Part shown: piece after piece, positions 11,614 to 26,100 of the stretch
Numbering within the stretch: the stretch's first letter is position 1
Layout: every line of letters begins with the position of its first letter
NCBI GenBank assembly: GCA_028554755.1
Contig: JAPTOF010000017.1
Span: forward strand, 13,911,501 to 13,975,500
Source: Cordia subcordata
Taxonomy: Eukaryota > Streptophyta > Magnoliopsida > Boraginales > Cordiaceae
Direction of reading: 5' to 3'
Length of the DNA: 64,000 nucleotides
Notes under the pieces: model-generated
What the model was told of the DNA's origin: nothing
The model's database searches: none
What the model saw: the letters and a program-made list of their open reading frames with translations, nothing else
Translations under genes and position numbers: made by a program

Positions 11614-12253
11614 GAAGAGCAGATTATATTAATAATTAGCTGCACTAGGAAGGAAGAAAGAAAAAAACCAGAAAAGAAGACAACAAAAATCATAGAGTAA
11701 GACTAATATCCAAATTATCACAAAATAAAGACAAAGCCATCCTTTGCAGATGAAGATCATATATAGCTGACATATTCCAAAAAGGCTGCAACAGAATTGT
11801 GATGCAAAATACAAAGCAGCAATCTTTTGTAAAAGAAAAAAAGAATCAGATGATCACCAGAAATATAATGTTCCATTCGACAAAAAAAGAACTTTGACTT
11901 TACCCATGTTCAAAGCATAATCAAAACCTTGTGTGCATATAAAAGTCCAATCTTTTCATTTTCTTCTTGTCCTATAATTTCTGACCAACGAAATTAAACA
12001 ACAGCTATGACCCAGAAAGAAGATTAAAAGAAATAGAGGAAAAAGATGAAACCTTTAAGTCGAGTTTCTTCTCCCAACCAGAGGGGGCTTGTAAGTCAAG
12101 GTCCAACTCTTTAGAATCAAGAGTAGTAGTACAACAGCCACCGAGCAAGTCCCTGGTAACAAGACCCACCGTTGATTTACCACCACTTGCTGATGATTCA
12201 TTCATATCACCACCGTTGATTATCCTCATAAAGAAACTCACGTCGGCTGCCAT
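10313..12253 (-). CDS. GIR-like zinc-ribbon protein with EAR-like motifs (two exons)
   Basis: Coding exons are 12253-12053 and 10849-10313 on the minus strand, giving 245 residues. The first ATG is at 12253; the frame stays open upstream only from a TTG. The exon join yields GWEKKLDLKSGKVFLQRC, a phrase conserved in this plant family. A C-terminal Cys cluster, GCPSCLLYVLISKSNPKCPRC split as CPSC and CPRC, looks like a small zinc ribbon. It resembles the one in Arabidopsis GIR1/GIR2, which recruit TOPLESS and repress transcription with GL2. Leu-rich DLDLQ and LDLK, and a terminal DLNISI, resemble EAR repression motifs. The middle is Ser-rich and includes a Met-Ser repeat. The protein is longer than GIR1/2, so a nuclear co-repressor role is inference. 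The intron is 1,203 bp. Confidence 0.8.
11579..11608. repeat. (TA)n microsatellite in intron
   Basis: About 30 bp of AT dinucleotides inside the intron of the GIR-like gene. Confidence 0.9.
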
Positions 12254-13740
12254 ACCCAAAACACACCCCTCTTTCTTTTTCCTTTTTTTTTTTTTTTTTT
12301 TTTGCAGAATAGCAAGAGAAGAAGATGAAGAAGAAAAAGAAAGCAGCCAAAACAGATTGGCTTTTTCTATATAATTAATGATATATATCGGTGTGTGTGT
12401 GTGTATTATTAAATGGTGAGCAAATGAGTAGAGTTGTGTGTGTACGTCATATATAAAGCCTCCCCATCAAGATAGTACTCTCTATTAATGGAATACAGAA
12501 ATAATATGCATTCTTACGTATAAGCTTGTTAGATGTCAGTTGCATATTATGATATTGTAAGATTTTTATTTTGTTTTTGTCAACATTTGGAATTTTATGA
12601 TAATTAGGTGTATTTAATAAATATATTTGTCAGTAAAGACGGCATTAAATGCAAACGAGGGAAAACACACACAAGTGGAGAGCTCTTTATTTATTGCGCC
12701 CACAGTTGCGACACTTTGCATTACAAAATGCATTACAATTACACCTCTTGGCTTTTCTTTGTATAGGCACAGGCTCATTAATGACCCCGCTTTTGTTTTA
12801 AAATTTTTTGCAAATATTTTTCTTTTATTTTTCCGTCTCTGTTCCTTTCTTTCTCCTTTTTCTTCTTTTCTTTTCTTTTCTTTCTTTTTTTTTTTTTTAA
12901 TGCATCCATCAATCTAGGCTCGTGCTTAGTGTTACATTTACGCTCTTTTTGGTTTAAACTTACTATAAGATATTTTTTTTTTATATAAACGACATAGTAT
13001 GCTTTAAGCTTTCATAAGACATATGTCATAAAATATCCTATCTATAACTATAGAAAATAAGTCAAGTATTTTTATATGATACTTGTGACAAAATGTCATT
13101 GTCTCTTTTACACATTAAAGGATGAATTATTTTTTAATGAATAAAATAAACATCTTATAATAAGCTTATTACAAACTCAACATTAATCAATTCTGATATC
13201 TTGTTTTTATGTTTTCGAAACATTACTTGAGATCTTGTACAATAAACTTTTAGGAGATTCTTAGATTTTTTTTTAAGAACAATAATGTATTTAGTATTGT
13301 TTTTATACCATTCAAAAGGGAGTAAACTATTCAAACATGCAAACAATTGACTTTTACCTACCCTAGCTATCGTCCTTGGACATTTTTTTCAAAGTGATTG
13401 GTATTATTTTAGTGCAACTTCAAACTTATTTATTAATTAATCAATATATGCTTTTGTGTTATTAATGCATTAGAGAGGCGGGCTTGCACAACCAACAGTT
13501 TTGATGGTCAACCAATATTTATATTTCGTTGACAAAAATGAGTTATGCAAGAAGCATTGAATCATAAAGTAAAGAAGCTTAGTATGTGGGGATGGCAAAA
13601 AGGGAATAGAGAAATCAAAGTGTATATATAATTAGTTAATATTAAACAGAGACTTCCTCATTCACCTGCCAACTAGTGACCAATTTTGAGGCTTTACAAA
13701 TTTCAACTACCATTTATATATTTCACTTTTCTTTTTATAT

Positions 13741-13741
13741 C

Positions 13742-13772
<31 letters not shown>

Positions 13773-13783
13773 CGCGCGCGCGC
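13741..13783. repeat. Alternating purine-pyrimidine tract (AT)n(GT)n(GC)n
   Basis: 43 bp of strict pyrimidine-purine alternation: AT steps, then about ten GT steps, then GC steps. It is a classic Z-DNA-prone composition. Confidence 0.85.
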
Positions 13784-14921
13784 TCTTGTGTTTCTATGTA
13801 GGGGCGTATTATAATTAAATATGATAATTCTCGGAAAGGTTTGAAAATACGTCAAAAGGCAATAAATAAATAAAAGATGGCATTCATTCAATTTATATAA
13901 GGTGGAGTTGATTTTGCTCCTGCCCCTTCCGATGCCTTTTAAATATAAAATTGAATGCTAAATTGTACTACAAGTAGTGTTCTGTTCAAGGCCCAATGTG
14001 GTAGCGAAATGAATATATGTGTATTTAAGATTCGTATTCAATGAGAGCTTTCAATTCTAGCATTTATTAATGAAATTATTTTAAGTCTACTTGTAAATAA
14101 TAGTATCACTCTTTCTATTATTTTAATGTTCGTCTTGCCACTCATATATGATTGTTGAAGTCAAAAGGTAGGGGGAAAATGGAAAAAAAAAAAAAAAGGA
14201 CTTGCCTTAAATCTTTTAACAAACTTATTTTTATTTTTACATAACATGTCCTTAACTAAATTAATATAATAGAAGCATTATAATGTAGAGCTCATAATTA
14301 ATCACCTCAAATTATTGGGGTTTGGAGTAAGAACGAAGAGCTTTAATCTGCCAAAATTTTCAAATTTTCAAATTTATCAAATCAATACAATGGATGCATG
14401 TGACAACCTTATTAGTTATTACTCTTTTCTCCTCTTGCATTGGAAATTTTCATTCTTCTAATTAAACCAATATTGGTTTTTCAATTATCCGCTTAAAAAT
14501 TAGTTCGGGTCAATTTACACATAACGCAACATTCAGGAACTCTGTACCCAAATGCTTGTCGAATGCATTAATTGGCCAATAGAAGTATTTCATCATCAAC
14601 TTCAACTTGGTCAAAATAATAAATATATCTTCCTTATTGGACAGGGCCCAGAGGTTGTCAACTACACTAAAGACTTTAGCCCATGAGATTTGTGGATTTA
14701 GCCCATCCCCATTAATGTCAATATTAGACTTGTTCTTAGAAATTGGGCCACGATATTTATGGAATATCCATACTCGTCAAGGTACACGTTTGTTTTATTT
14801 TAAGGGATATCGATTATAATTACTTGTAAATAAATTTTGAGTATACATTGATTTCCGCTCAAAAAAAATTTACAACGTATCTATTAATTTCATAGGTCAA
14901 CTTAATTAAATATTTCCACAA

Positions 14922-14945
14922 ATATATATATATATATATATATAT
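14922..14945. repeat. (TA)n microsatellite
   Basis: About 24 bp of AT dinucleotides. Confidence 0.9.
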
Positions 14946-16174
14946 GGAGTGCAGCAACACGTAGCTCATTAATTCTTTTACGGAGGAAATAGAGATTAGA
15001 GAATGTAAAAATGTGGTAGGAAACAAAAATATGTAGCTCTCTATGTCTTGATGAGTTCGAACACCTAGCATTGATTTCTCTAACATACAATTGTGTTAAC
15101 ACTGCACTTCCTAAAGGAAAGGGATAAATTAGGGAATCTCTTCACTTGTTTGATTGAGTGCTTGACTCTTTAAAGGAAAGAAATATTATAGAGGGGATTG
15201 GAGAATGATGAGGATCCTGTTTTAATTTTTTAACTGAAATTTTCGATCATGTATTTTATTTGTTAACGAATTTTCACCATTAATTTAAATAAAGAAGAGT
15301 AAAAAAATGAGGATGAGAAATTATTTTTGATTTAAATAAAGAAAAATAAGAAAATGAGAACAATAAATTATTTTTGGTAAGGGTGTGATATTTGAGTCAA
15401 TGTTGAAGATTTGTTGATAAATAAAATAAATGATTGAGATTTTTAATTAAAATGTCAGAATCGAAATAAGAGTTAAGGAAGCATCTTCATCCGATCCTTT
15501 AATAAGTGGATTTTGCAATCCTCTTAATTTTAGATTTTTGTATAATGTCAATTATTATAGCCTTGACAGGATAATGAATGAGAGAACATCTTTTACAAGT
15601 CAAATCAGTCCTGTTTTAGGGATCTAAATTCTATAAAAATAGAAAGGAAAAGGAACCCAAAAGAATTTAAAAATAATAAATAAATAAATAAAGAGGAACA
15701 AAAACAAAAGGCGGAAAGAATTAAAAAGAAATTGAAGGAATAAACAGAGACTAACCCCACACCCATAATGGCGGGAAATTGGATTGAGGAATATAATTAG
15801 AATTAATAAAATGTAATATTAATTTAGTATAAATATTTGTTATATTTGAGTTAGATAAATGTGAAAATATATTTGTATAGTTAATATTTATTAAATTTTT
15901 CTTTTTGTTTGGTTCATAATTATGATGAAAATATATTTATATTTTAAAAAAAGTTGATTTGTCTATCGTTATTTTGAACCATCTCTTTTATTATATTGGA
16001 GCCCGTACTTAGTTTGTTGTATACTCGACATCTCTTGTTTATTGGAGCTGATGCTTAGTTTTGAGCATCGTGTTATTTGTATATATAAATGTAATTATTT
16101 TGACTATCGATGAATGTATTTGCTAATTTACCACAAAAAAATAGTAAACAATTTTGTATTTTTAGTTTCATAGA

Positions 16175-16335
16175 AATGTCGGGTATCCGAGCATCCGATA
16201 AAAAAACTCAACATCTGAAAAATCCAATATCCAGTCTGATAATTACTATTTAACTACCCGATCGAATACCCACTCGAAACCCGAACCCGAAATCCCAATT
16301 ATCCGAAAATTCGATCCGATATTTACCCCTACCCC
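16175..16335. repeat. Remnant of a GGGTATCCGA-type plant repeat
   Basis: The stretch alternates CCCGAAACCCGAACCCGAAAT and GGGTATCCGA-like phrases and ends TACCCCTA. Such composition is typical of widespread non-autonomous DNA elements in plants. No clean inverted ends were found, so class and limits are uncertain. Confidence 0.3.
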
Positions 16336-16568
16336 TATCTATTCAACAGTCAAAACCAGAATATTATATTAATTGGAATTCTAAAAAACCCAGAAAAGAT
16401 AGGAAATCCAAATTCATACCAAATTAGTAAATTCTCACAGTAAATATCCCTGCCTCACCTCAAAATACGCACACACGCACTGTAATTTAGCTGCTTTTAT
16501 TATTCTACCTCTCACTAATTATTAGAGAAAAAAGAAAAGGGAGAGAGAAAAGGAAGAAATTGAATTGA

Positions 16569-18549
<1,981 letters not shown>

Positions 18550-19996
18550 ACACCACCCCATTATGAAAAGGGAAAAAAGCTTTTGTTTCTGAGATCTGGC
18601 ATTTAAAATATGAGTACTTAGTCAATTGGTTTGAGTTTGATGATGTAGTTGTGGAAGGATGGGAAATATTGTGATCAGCCATGTTTTGATTAATTTGACA
18701 TATACAAATTTAATTTAACTGCTAATTTTGTCTCGTATTTTTATATTATTTCCCAATGCCTGCATCTGCCAATCGCGATGCTACAGGTTTCAACATATGT
18801 ATGCTGCAGCACTGTACTAGTTTGGACTCCAAAGGTATAGCAGCAGCAGAATGTGAAAGAGGGGGATCATAATTAAATTAGTTGATTTGGTTGTCAATAT
18901 TTGCAGGTTGGTAAAAAGTGAAACTTCGTGACGATGATCAAGTTCTTTGACATCATCATCATCATCAAGTATTTGAAATGAAATCAAAATAGAGTCCGAT
19001 ATTTCAGATTGGTTACTCTGGAACATTATTTTTAGGTACACGAACGGTGTTTGTTTCTTGTGAGTTCTTGTTATTTTCTGTCGGGAACAATAAAACATTT
19101 TATATAAACATCGAACTGAGCACAAAGACAACAAAGTTGTTCTGAACAAGTAAGCTTCTAGTGAAAGAATACAAGCTCGAAACAAAAGTTAAAAACTTAT
19201 TATAATTGCATGTATGACCCAAAAATCTTATTATAATTACATAAATGACCCAAATTGTCACACGATAGACACAAACATATCAAGATACATGGTCAATGAT
19301 GGCCGACAAGACAAAAAATTTTCGAGCAAGGGACGATTTGCCAAAAAATTTTGCAACTCTGGACAAGACTTGGAGCCACAGGGTGAATGCAGCAAGTGTT
19401 AATTGGATTATGTAGTTGGAAACCAATACTGAGCTTCAAAAATTTTATGAACACATACTGGACTTGAACCCAACTCCACGAAATCTCCTTGGCCCAAAAT
19501 TACACCGCCAATATTCCAACGCTCGAAAATATTGTCCACTGATGAGACGGTTCATTATAATACCAAAATCAAATATACAAGGAAAGAATTATTAATATCA
19601 TGTATCCAATGAGATTATGACAGCATTTCATGAAAATAAGGTATTTTACTTGGTTTGCATTTTACTATATTCATGACATTCTAATTCAGTGACAAATTGA
19701 ATTACTCAGACAATTACATTGATTTATTTTTGTTCTTTAAGTTAAAATTTAGATATACAATACTTAATTTGACATGTACATAAAGATAGATAAATAAAAT
19801 ATGACGATTGAGTTACATTTTAATTAATAAATAAATTATAAACTAACTATTTTTTGCTAAGTAAATTATAAAATTAATTAATTATAATGGAGCGAAATCG
19901 TAAACCTTTTTTGTAGTGTTTTCGGTTTAAATAAAAATAGTAAAAGAAAAAGAAAGAGAAGGAGAGAGTTGGAGGATCCAAATAGCGGCGGCGGTG
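18550..19996. other. Intergenic, no gene seen
   Basis: The left part is the 3' UTR/flank of the ubiquitin-RUB gene. The rest has short open frames on both strands with no recognisable protein, and the right part should be the leader of the SCI1-like gene. Confidence 0.5.
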
Positions 19997-22292
19997 ATGG
20001 GTCGAGACAAGGATGACAACAGCAAGAAGAAGAAGCGCCCAAGAAGTGCCTCTCCTCCTTCTTCTTCACAAGGTCAATCATTTTCTCTTTTATATACATA
20101 TATAATACATGTATTGGTTGTAATATAATACATATATTATATATATGTGTGTATAGATGAAGGGAAAGGTAAAAGGGTAAAAACAAGCAGCAGTAAAGGA
20201 GATGAAGAAGAAGCGAGAAGAAGCGAGAAAGACAAGAAGAAGCATAAGTCTCATAAATCCTCCTCTTCTAAGCGCCACTCTCATAAAGGTTCCTCCTTTA
20301 CCTTCTTTTCTTCACTCTTTTAGGTTATAGTTGCTCGAATTACTATCTTCTAGTTATTCTTTTGTCAGTAAGCTTGTCTGGGTTATTTATTTTTCTTTCT
20401 TTGATTAAGCATGTGCTTTGCGTTTAGGAATTTTATCATCATCTTGTTTACTAAAATATTTGTTGTATGCTTATTTGCAAATGCTGTTTTTGTGTGTTCT
20501 TTTGCTTTCATTTTATGAAAACTATAATTGGTTAGGAGTGATCTTAATATCTATGATCCTATTTCTTGGGGTAGTAATGCACTGGCTGTAATGATAAATG
20601 ATCCACCTAGTTTCCGTACGTCTCTAAGTCCGTCTAGTCTTGCTCTAAGCTTTTTATCTGTTTCCTGTCCCTACCCTCATCCTGTGGAGATTGGGCCGTG
20701 GTCATGTCTACTCTGGAAGGATCTTTCCCAACAACCCCCCCCCCCCTGGCGGCAGTTTTTGTATGTTGAAGTGGCTATGGTTAGCAGAGTCAATGGTTCT
20801 TATTGGATAACTTGCAGTGGAGCTGTTGTTAGTTTCTGGGCTTGCTTGTCGGTGATAATCATGGAGTAAATATATTCAACAAGGATGTCTAGATAAAGAA
20901 GCAGCTATCATATGTCCAGACAAGGTGCATCCACATTAAATGGAATAAAAGGCAAAGCATTATAACTGAAATAGTTGCTTCATTAGTCTTAGTTTTCTTG
21001 GTAATGCTTTGTCCTTTTTTTTCTTTATTCACATGTATAGAACAATATACGTTTGGTGTTGCTGTTTCTTCATTCTAACTGCTGTTTTTAATCACTGGGG
21101 CGACTGGGTTAACTGAGGTCTTTAAGTCACTGAAATTGGTTTTTGCCCCATCATTATTAATCTGCATGTTCGCATCTCTTTCCTTCTCAACTTTATCCTT
21201 ATTTATGTGCCTCTTGGGTTATGAACATTTGCATTCAACAATATTTCTAAAGGGCTTTCTCTGGGACATGTATAGATCTAGGTTAAATGATTTATTTACC
21301 TTATTTCTGAGGTTCTGAGATATTTGATATCATATTGACTCACTGATATTGCTTCAGAGAAGAAGTCAGGGGGGAAGCACAAGGCTAAAAGCCACAAGCA
21401 TGACTCTCATTCAGTGAGTTCTTTTTCAGTATTTCCTTTTGGCTAATATGAAATGTTTAAAATTTTGGTGCTTTAGATTTTACATGTTGCTAATACATTT
21501 TCATGAACTAGGCTTGTCCCATTCCATTATTTCTTCACTTTCATTTCTCACTTCCATCTTTGCTATTTGACTATTTTAGTTGGAAGAAGTGTTCTGTATT
21601 CATGAAATTCAATTTTAGCTGAATTTCATTCTTGTCTAATCTGGAGAATATGCTGGAAATGCTTTACACATCCAAACCAAATTTGTTGTGCATTTGGGGA
21701 TCATTTTGAATGGAGCGAACAAAACCTTTTTCCATTCAACTTCATGCTGTGGCCTATGCTAACCTTTTTACTTGTTGCTCTTCTTTGCAAGGGTGGGGAA
21801 GTGGAGGATCTTTGGCTTCCTTAGTTAATGAGACGTGCATCTGTTATACCAATAAGTTAATGGAAGTGCATGAGTATACATACATGAATTAAAAATGGGC
21901 TTTTTGAGCTGATGATTTGTCTTTGAATTAGATCTGGGATCAGCGAGGCCATTAATGCCCATGCTTATCCATTAGCATGATCTTTTCCGGTGTCTTTTGT
22001 TTATGGCTATGCCATTGGTATGATCAACTGGCAGCAGGAAATAATTTTATCTTTTTGGCAGAAAGTGAAGTTCCAAGAGCTGTCGAAGGACGATTATTTC
22101 TCCAAGAACAATGAATTCACGACATGGTTGAAGGAAGAGAAAAACAAGTTCTTCTCAGATCTTTCGGCTGAATCTGCACGGGAACTATTTTCGGTGTTTG
22201 TCAAAGACTGGAACAACGGGAAGCTTGAATCACGATACTATGAGGGCATAGCAACTGGACCACGGTCATCCCACAAGTGGAATATAAAGTAG
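19997..22292 (+). CDS. SCI1: SCI1-like protein (stigma/style cell-cycle inhibitor 1 family)
   Basis: Four exons (19997-20072, 20157-20288, 21358-21413, 22062-22292) give 164 residues. The N-terminal half is a strongly basic Lys/Ser/His region, with runs such as KKKKRPRS and KKKHKSHKS, that would act as nuclear localisation signals. The C-terminal half holds the conserved block: LSKDDYFSKNNEFTTWLKEE, then FFSDLSAESARELFSVFVKDWN, ending YYEGIATGPRSSHKWNIK. This is the diagnostic signature of SCI1, described in tobacco as a nuclear inhibitor of cell proliferation in the pistil that interacts with a cyclin L. The family is broadly conserved in plants, so a purely pistil role should not be assumed. 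Low-complexity early exons are assigned from frame continuity and splice signals; the last exon is certain. Confidence 0.88.
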
Positions 22293-22864
22293 TCCTTAAA
22301 CTAGTTATTGTGTATGTGGCTTCTCTAGGTTAAACTGCAAACTTTCTTTAATAGGTTTGCAGTGGCAGAAACTGTTATTACTCTAAAGCTGGACAGAAAC
22401 TCCTATTACTATAGCCAAGGAGTGAATAGGGTCCTAGTTGTTTGATGGAAAATTTGCTTCTTGAGATGTAAAATTCTTTGAGTTTGATATGAAGGAGAAC
22501 AATGTCGATCCATTTCAGACCTTTGAAAGTCTAGTACTTCATGTATGGTGCACAAAGTTTAAGTGATGGGTTTTAATTTATGCATACAACCAATTAATCA
22601 TCAGCATAAAAATGCACGCAAAAAGATGGCCTTACTTTACTCGCCCTGGCATGGCAGTGCACAAATTGAAATTCACTCAGCAGAAGACGGTGTCTGCTGC
22701 CATTACATATGTAGATTGTTTACCTAAATGTTTATGGAAAAAAGAAACTGATTTTTTATTTAAGTTACAACAAGATATGACCAGTTAATAATATTTAAAA
22801 AAAAAATACGCTAAGATTCATATTTAAGAAATAAATTTGAGATAATACAACTGTAAATATCCAA

Positions 22865-22900
<36 letters not shown>

Positions 22901-23168
22901 TTCTATTGCCCAAAAAGGTTAAATTTTGTAAACTTGATTAAGGGATATATTATGTTATACGAATACATAGCTTTTTTCTTTTCTTTTTGGTCTAAAATGT
23001 TTATAGCTTTGGTTATAAGCAAAAGACGAATATTCTATATATATTACCGAAAACAAGAGTAGCCAAAATAAATATACGAGTCAGTGTCTAGACTGAAAGA
23101 AAAAGACGAAACGCTCGTATCGAGTCATCGTCTGATGCTTTACTAACTGCTCCCAGTTTGCGATTGAA
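22293..23168. other. Intergenic spacer
   Basis: 3' flank of the SCI1-like gene, then AT-rich DNA with a (TA)n tract at 22868-22898, then the short upstream region of STR1. No other gene is seen. Confidence 0.6.
22868..22898. repeat. (TA)n microsatellite
   Basis: About 31 bp of AT dinucleotides. Confidence 0.9.
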
Positions 23169-26100
23169 ATGGCGTCTGCAGCCATATTTTCAAGAGCCCT
23201 TTTCGCCCCTCGCTGCTTCCTTCGATCTTCATCGTCTCCTCAACTCTTTGCTTCTCTCTTCACCGTATGTTCCGCTTATCATATATATTGTCTCACTCAC
23301 TTAACAATTTTTTCCTAATTATTCATGTGGGTTCCTCTTGATTGTTGCAATTTGCTTCTCAATAGTAACTCTACTTTGAAAAATGATTCTTTTTATTGGG
23401 TGTCATGAGTTAGTTTTTGTTTTCTGAATTCATTTCCGCAATTTCGTTCATTGGGTTGCTAATAATCCTATTGCGAACTAATATTTGCAATCAAATTTAC
23501 TGTTTCTTGATAATGATAAATTTGGGTTAACATTGATTTTTTAGCTATTTGTATGTCGTTATTAATTCTACTTTGAAAAAGATTCTCTGTTTCCCCTTAT
23601 TGGTGTCTTAAATTTGGTTTCGCAATCTGAATTCATTATGCAAGTTCGTGTAAGGGGTTGCTATTATGCAGCAAACCGTGCAATTCCAGTACTATTAAAA
23701 ATTGTATCTTTTCGTTTACGCAGAGAACTATTTGTTGTGTAACTTCCCTGGGAAACAATCTCATAAGGGTCAAGAAGTAACTTCCCTGAATATTTGACCT
23801 TGTATCCCACTTCCGTAGACTGAGATTCATCCCTCACTTAAACTTTTTGGCAGTTGTGCATAAGCATTTGCAGCTTGACTTTTGAGATGGAATTGAGTTT
23901 TTTGAGGTTATGCAATCTGTACCAAATCACTAGGAAAAAATTGCTGTTGCACCTTGAACGTGATCTCCATAACCTTAGCTCTTCTTCTGTGTTGTGCGAC
24001 TGTGAGTGCATTGTGTTTGATCGTCAAAATGTTTTAATTTAATGTATATTGTTTACCCATGACTTGCAGAAGAGGTCATCCCACTGGCAAGCTGCTCCAG
24101 CCCATTTCATCTATAAGGCTGCAAGTTCTGTTTCGTGCAGAATGGCTTCAGCGGTGCCTCTATTTCAAGCTTCGTTCTCGACACTTACGATGTCGCCCAC
24201 TGAGCCAGTTGTTTCAGTTGACTGGCTCCATGCTAACCTTAGAGAACCAGACTTGAAGGTGGGTTTGGCTTATCACACAAATAGAATTCTGCTTTCCTGT
24301 ATAACTAACAAAGTTTTGTTGTGTTTTCATACTGAAAATCTGGTGTAGAATATGCTGAATTTTGATTTTTCTGTTGCATGAATGCATTGCAACTACACTA
24401 AAAAATTCATAGCTTCACAAGATTTCAAATATATCCGTTGATGACTGACTTCTTGAATATATCAATTCTGTTAAAGAGCATCATAATATAAGTACAATGG
24501 AAAATGTTGCTTTATAAACATTGATGAAGACCTAACTGACTTAAGAAAATGGTACAGGCTTGAGAAGTTATACACACTACATCTTTTAGGCCAGGGATGA
24601 GTGATACTATTTTTCTTCTTCATCTGTTTTATTCAGGTGTTGGATGCTTCTTGGTACATGCCAGATGAGCAGAGGAATCCACTTCAGGAATACCAGGTAC
24701 TAACAATGTAATAATAAAACACAACGGGTTATTTAGAGTGATTGGAGAATATAAAGAAAAATTACCTACATGCTCTTGTCTTGTCAGGTTTTCTTCTACT
24801 ATTATGAGATCCTTAGTGAAGGGTTTGACTATTTGGTCTGTAGAATTATCTCCCAGATTTTAGGAGAAGAACATTTCTTTTGAGTTTATCTGTGGAAATT
24901 TCTTCTCCTATATGACAAATTTTTTGTTGACTTTAATATCTTATTGCCAAAAAATTGGGCTCCAGTTTAGTTTCCTTCTCAAAGATTTTTCACATGAAGT
25001 TTCTCGGACTTGTTTGTTTGAACAGGTTGCACACATCCCTGGTGCACTTTTCTTTGACATAGATGGGATATCAGATCGAACCACTAACGTATGATGTTTT
25101 CTCCATTTTTCTTGATTAGTAGGTTATTTTTCCATATAGTTCATAATCAAGTTACTTTGAAGCTAACTGGAAGATTTAACTTGAAAGAGTTGAATTCTCC
25201 GATTCTTTATATTATCAGATCTCTGTGCCTGGAAAATATTGAATATAAAGTTGTTTCATTATTTAATGATGTGTTTCAGTTACCACATATGTTGCCATCA
25301 GAAGAAGCTTTTGCTGCAGCTGCTTCAGCACTAGGCATTGAGAACAAAGATGGAGTTGTTGTATATGATGGGAAAGGAATCTTTAGTGCTGCTCGTGTTT
25401 GGTGGTGAGTTATAGGTCAACGGTTTCTTCACGGAGCATTCTCATTTTTTTGGATAATAGGTTAACTAAATTCAAGTTGAATAAACAGGATGTTTCGGGT
25501 TTTTGGCCATGATAGAGTTTGGGTTTTGGATGGAGGCTTGCCAAGATGGCGGGCTTCAGGATATGACGTCGAATCAAGTGCCTCCAGTGATGCTATTCTG
25601 AAAGCTAGTGCTGCAAGTGTGGCAATAGAGAAAGTATACAAAGGACAGATGGTCAGTGCTGTGTTATCTACGTAAAATTTACTTTCTCCAAGACACACAG
25701 TACTATTGATGCCCGTAGCCCCATTTTCCCATAAAGTTGAGTCTCTTTATCTTTGTTGAATTTGTTGACCTCTTTCCCCCACACTGATATGGCTAGTTAA
25801 ATGACTATGGTGCTGTTGTTTGATGCCAATTGTTGTTCTTTTAATGTGAAGATAATTGTGACTTGAGCTTGCATGTTATTTCGTCCATGGTTGACTTTTT
25901 TTATTTCTTTTCACGGCATGGATTCTATTTTATTATTATTTCCCTGTATGTTTCAGGTCGGGCCAGTTACCTTCCAGACAAAGTTTCTGCCTAATCTTGT
26001 CTGGACACTCGAACAGGTTAGTTGCTTATACATCATGCAAGTGGCAGCATATTCTGTCTGGACTTTAACATGCCATGCCCAGTTCTGGAACGATTGATGG

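Noticed and set aside
12781..12917. Pyrimidine-rich frame near 12.8 kb
   Set aside because: Open only because of low-complexity T/C sequence.
19214..19402. Plus-strand 62-codon frame between ubiquitin-RUB and SCI1-like genes
   Set aside because: Short, no known motif and no splice partner that improves it.
19440..19520. tRNA-like phrase GGACTTGAACCCAACTCC
   Set aside because: Resembles an antisense T-arm by eye but no cloverleaf could be assembled around it.
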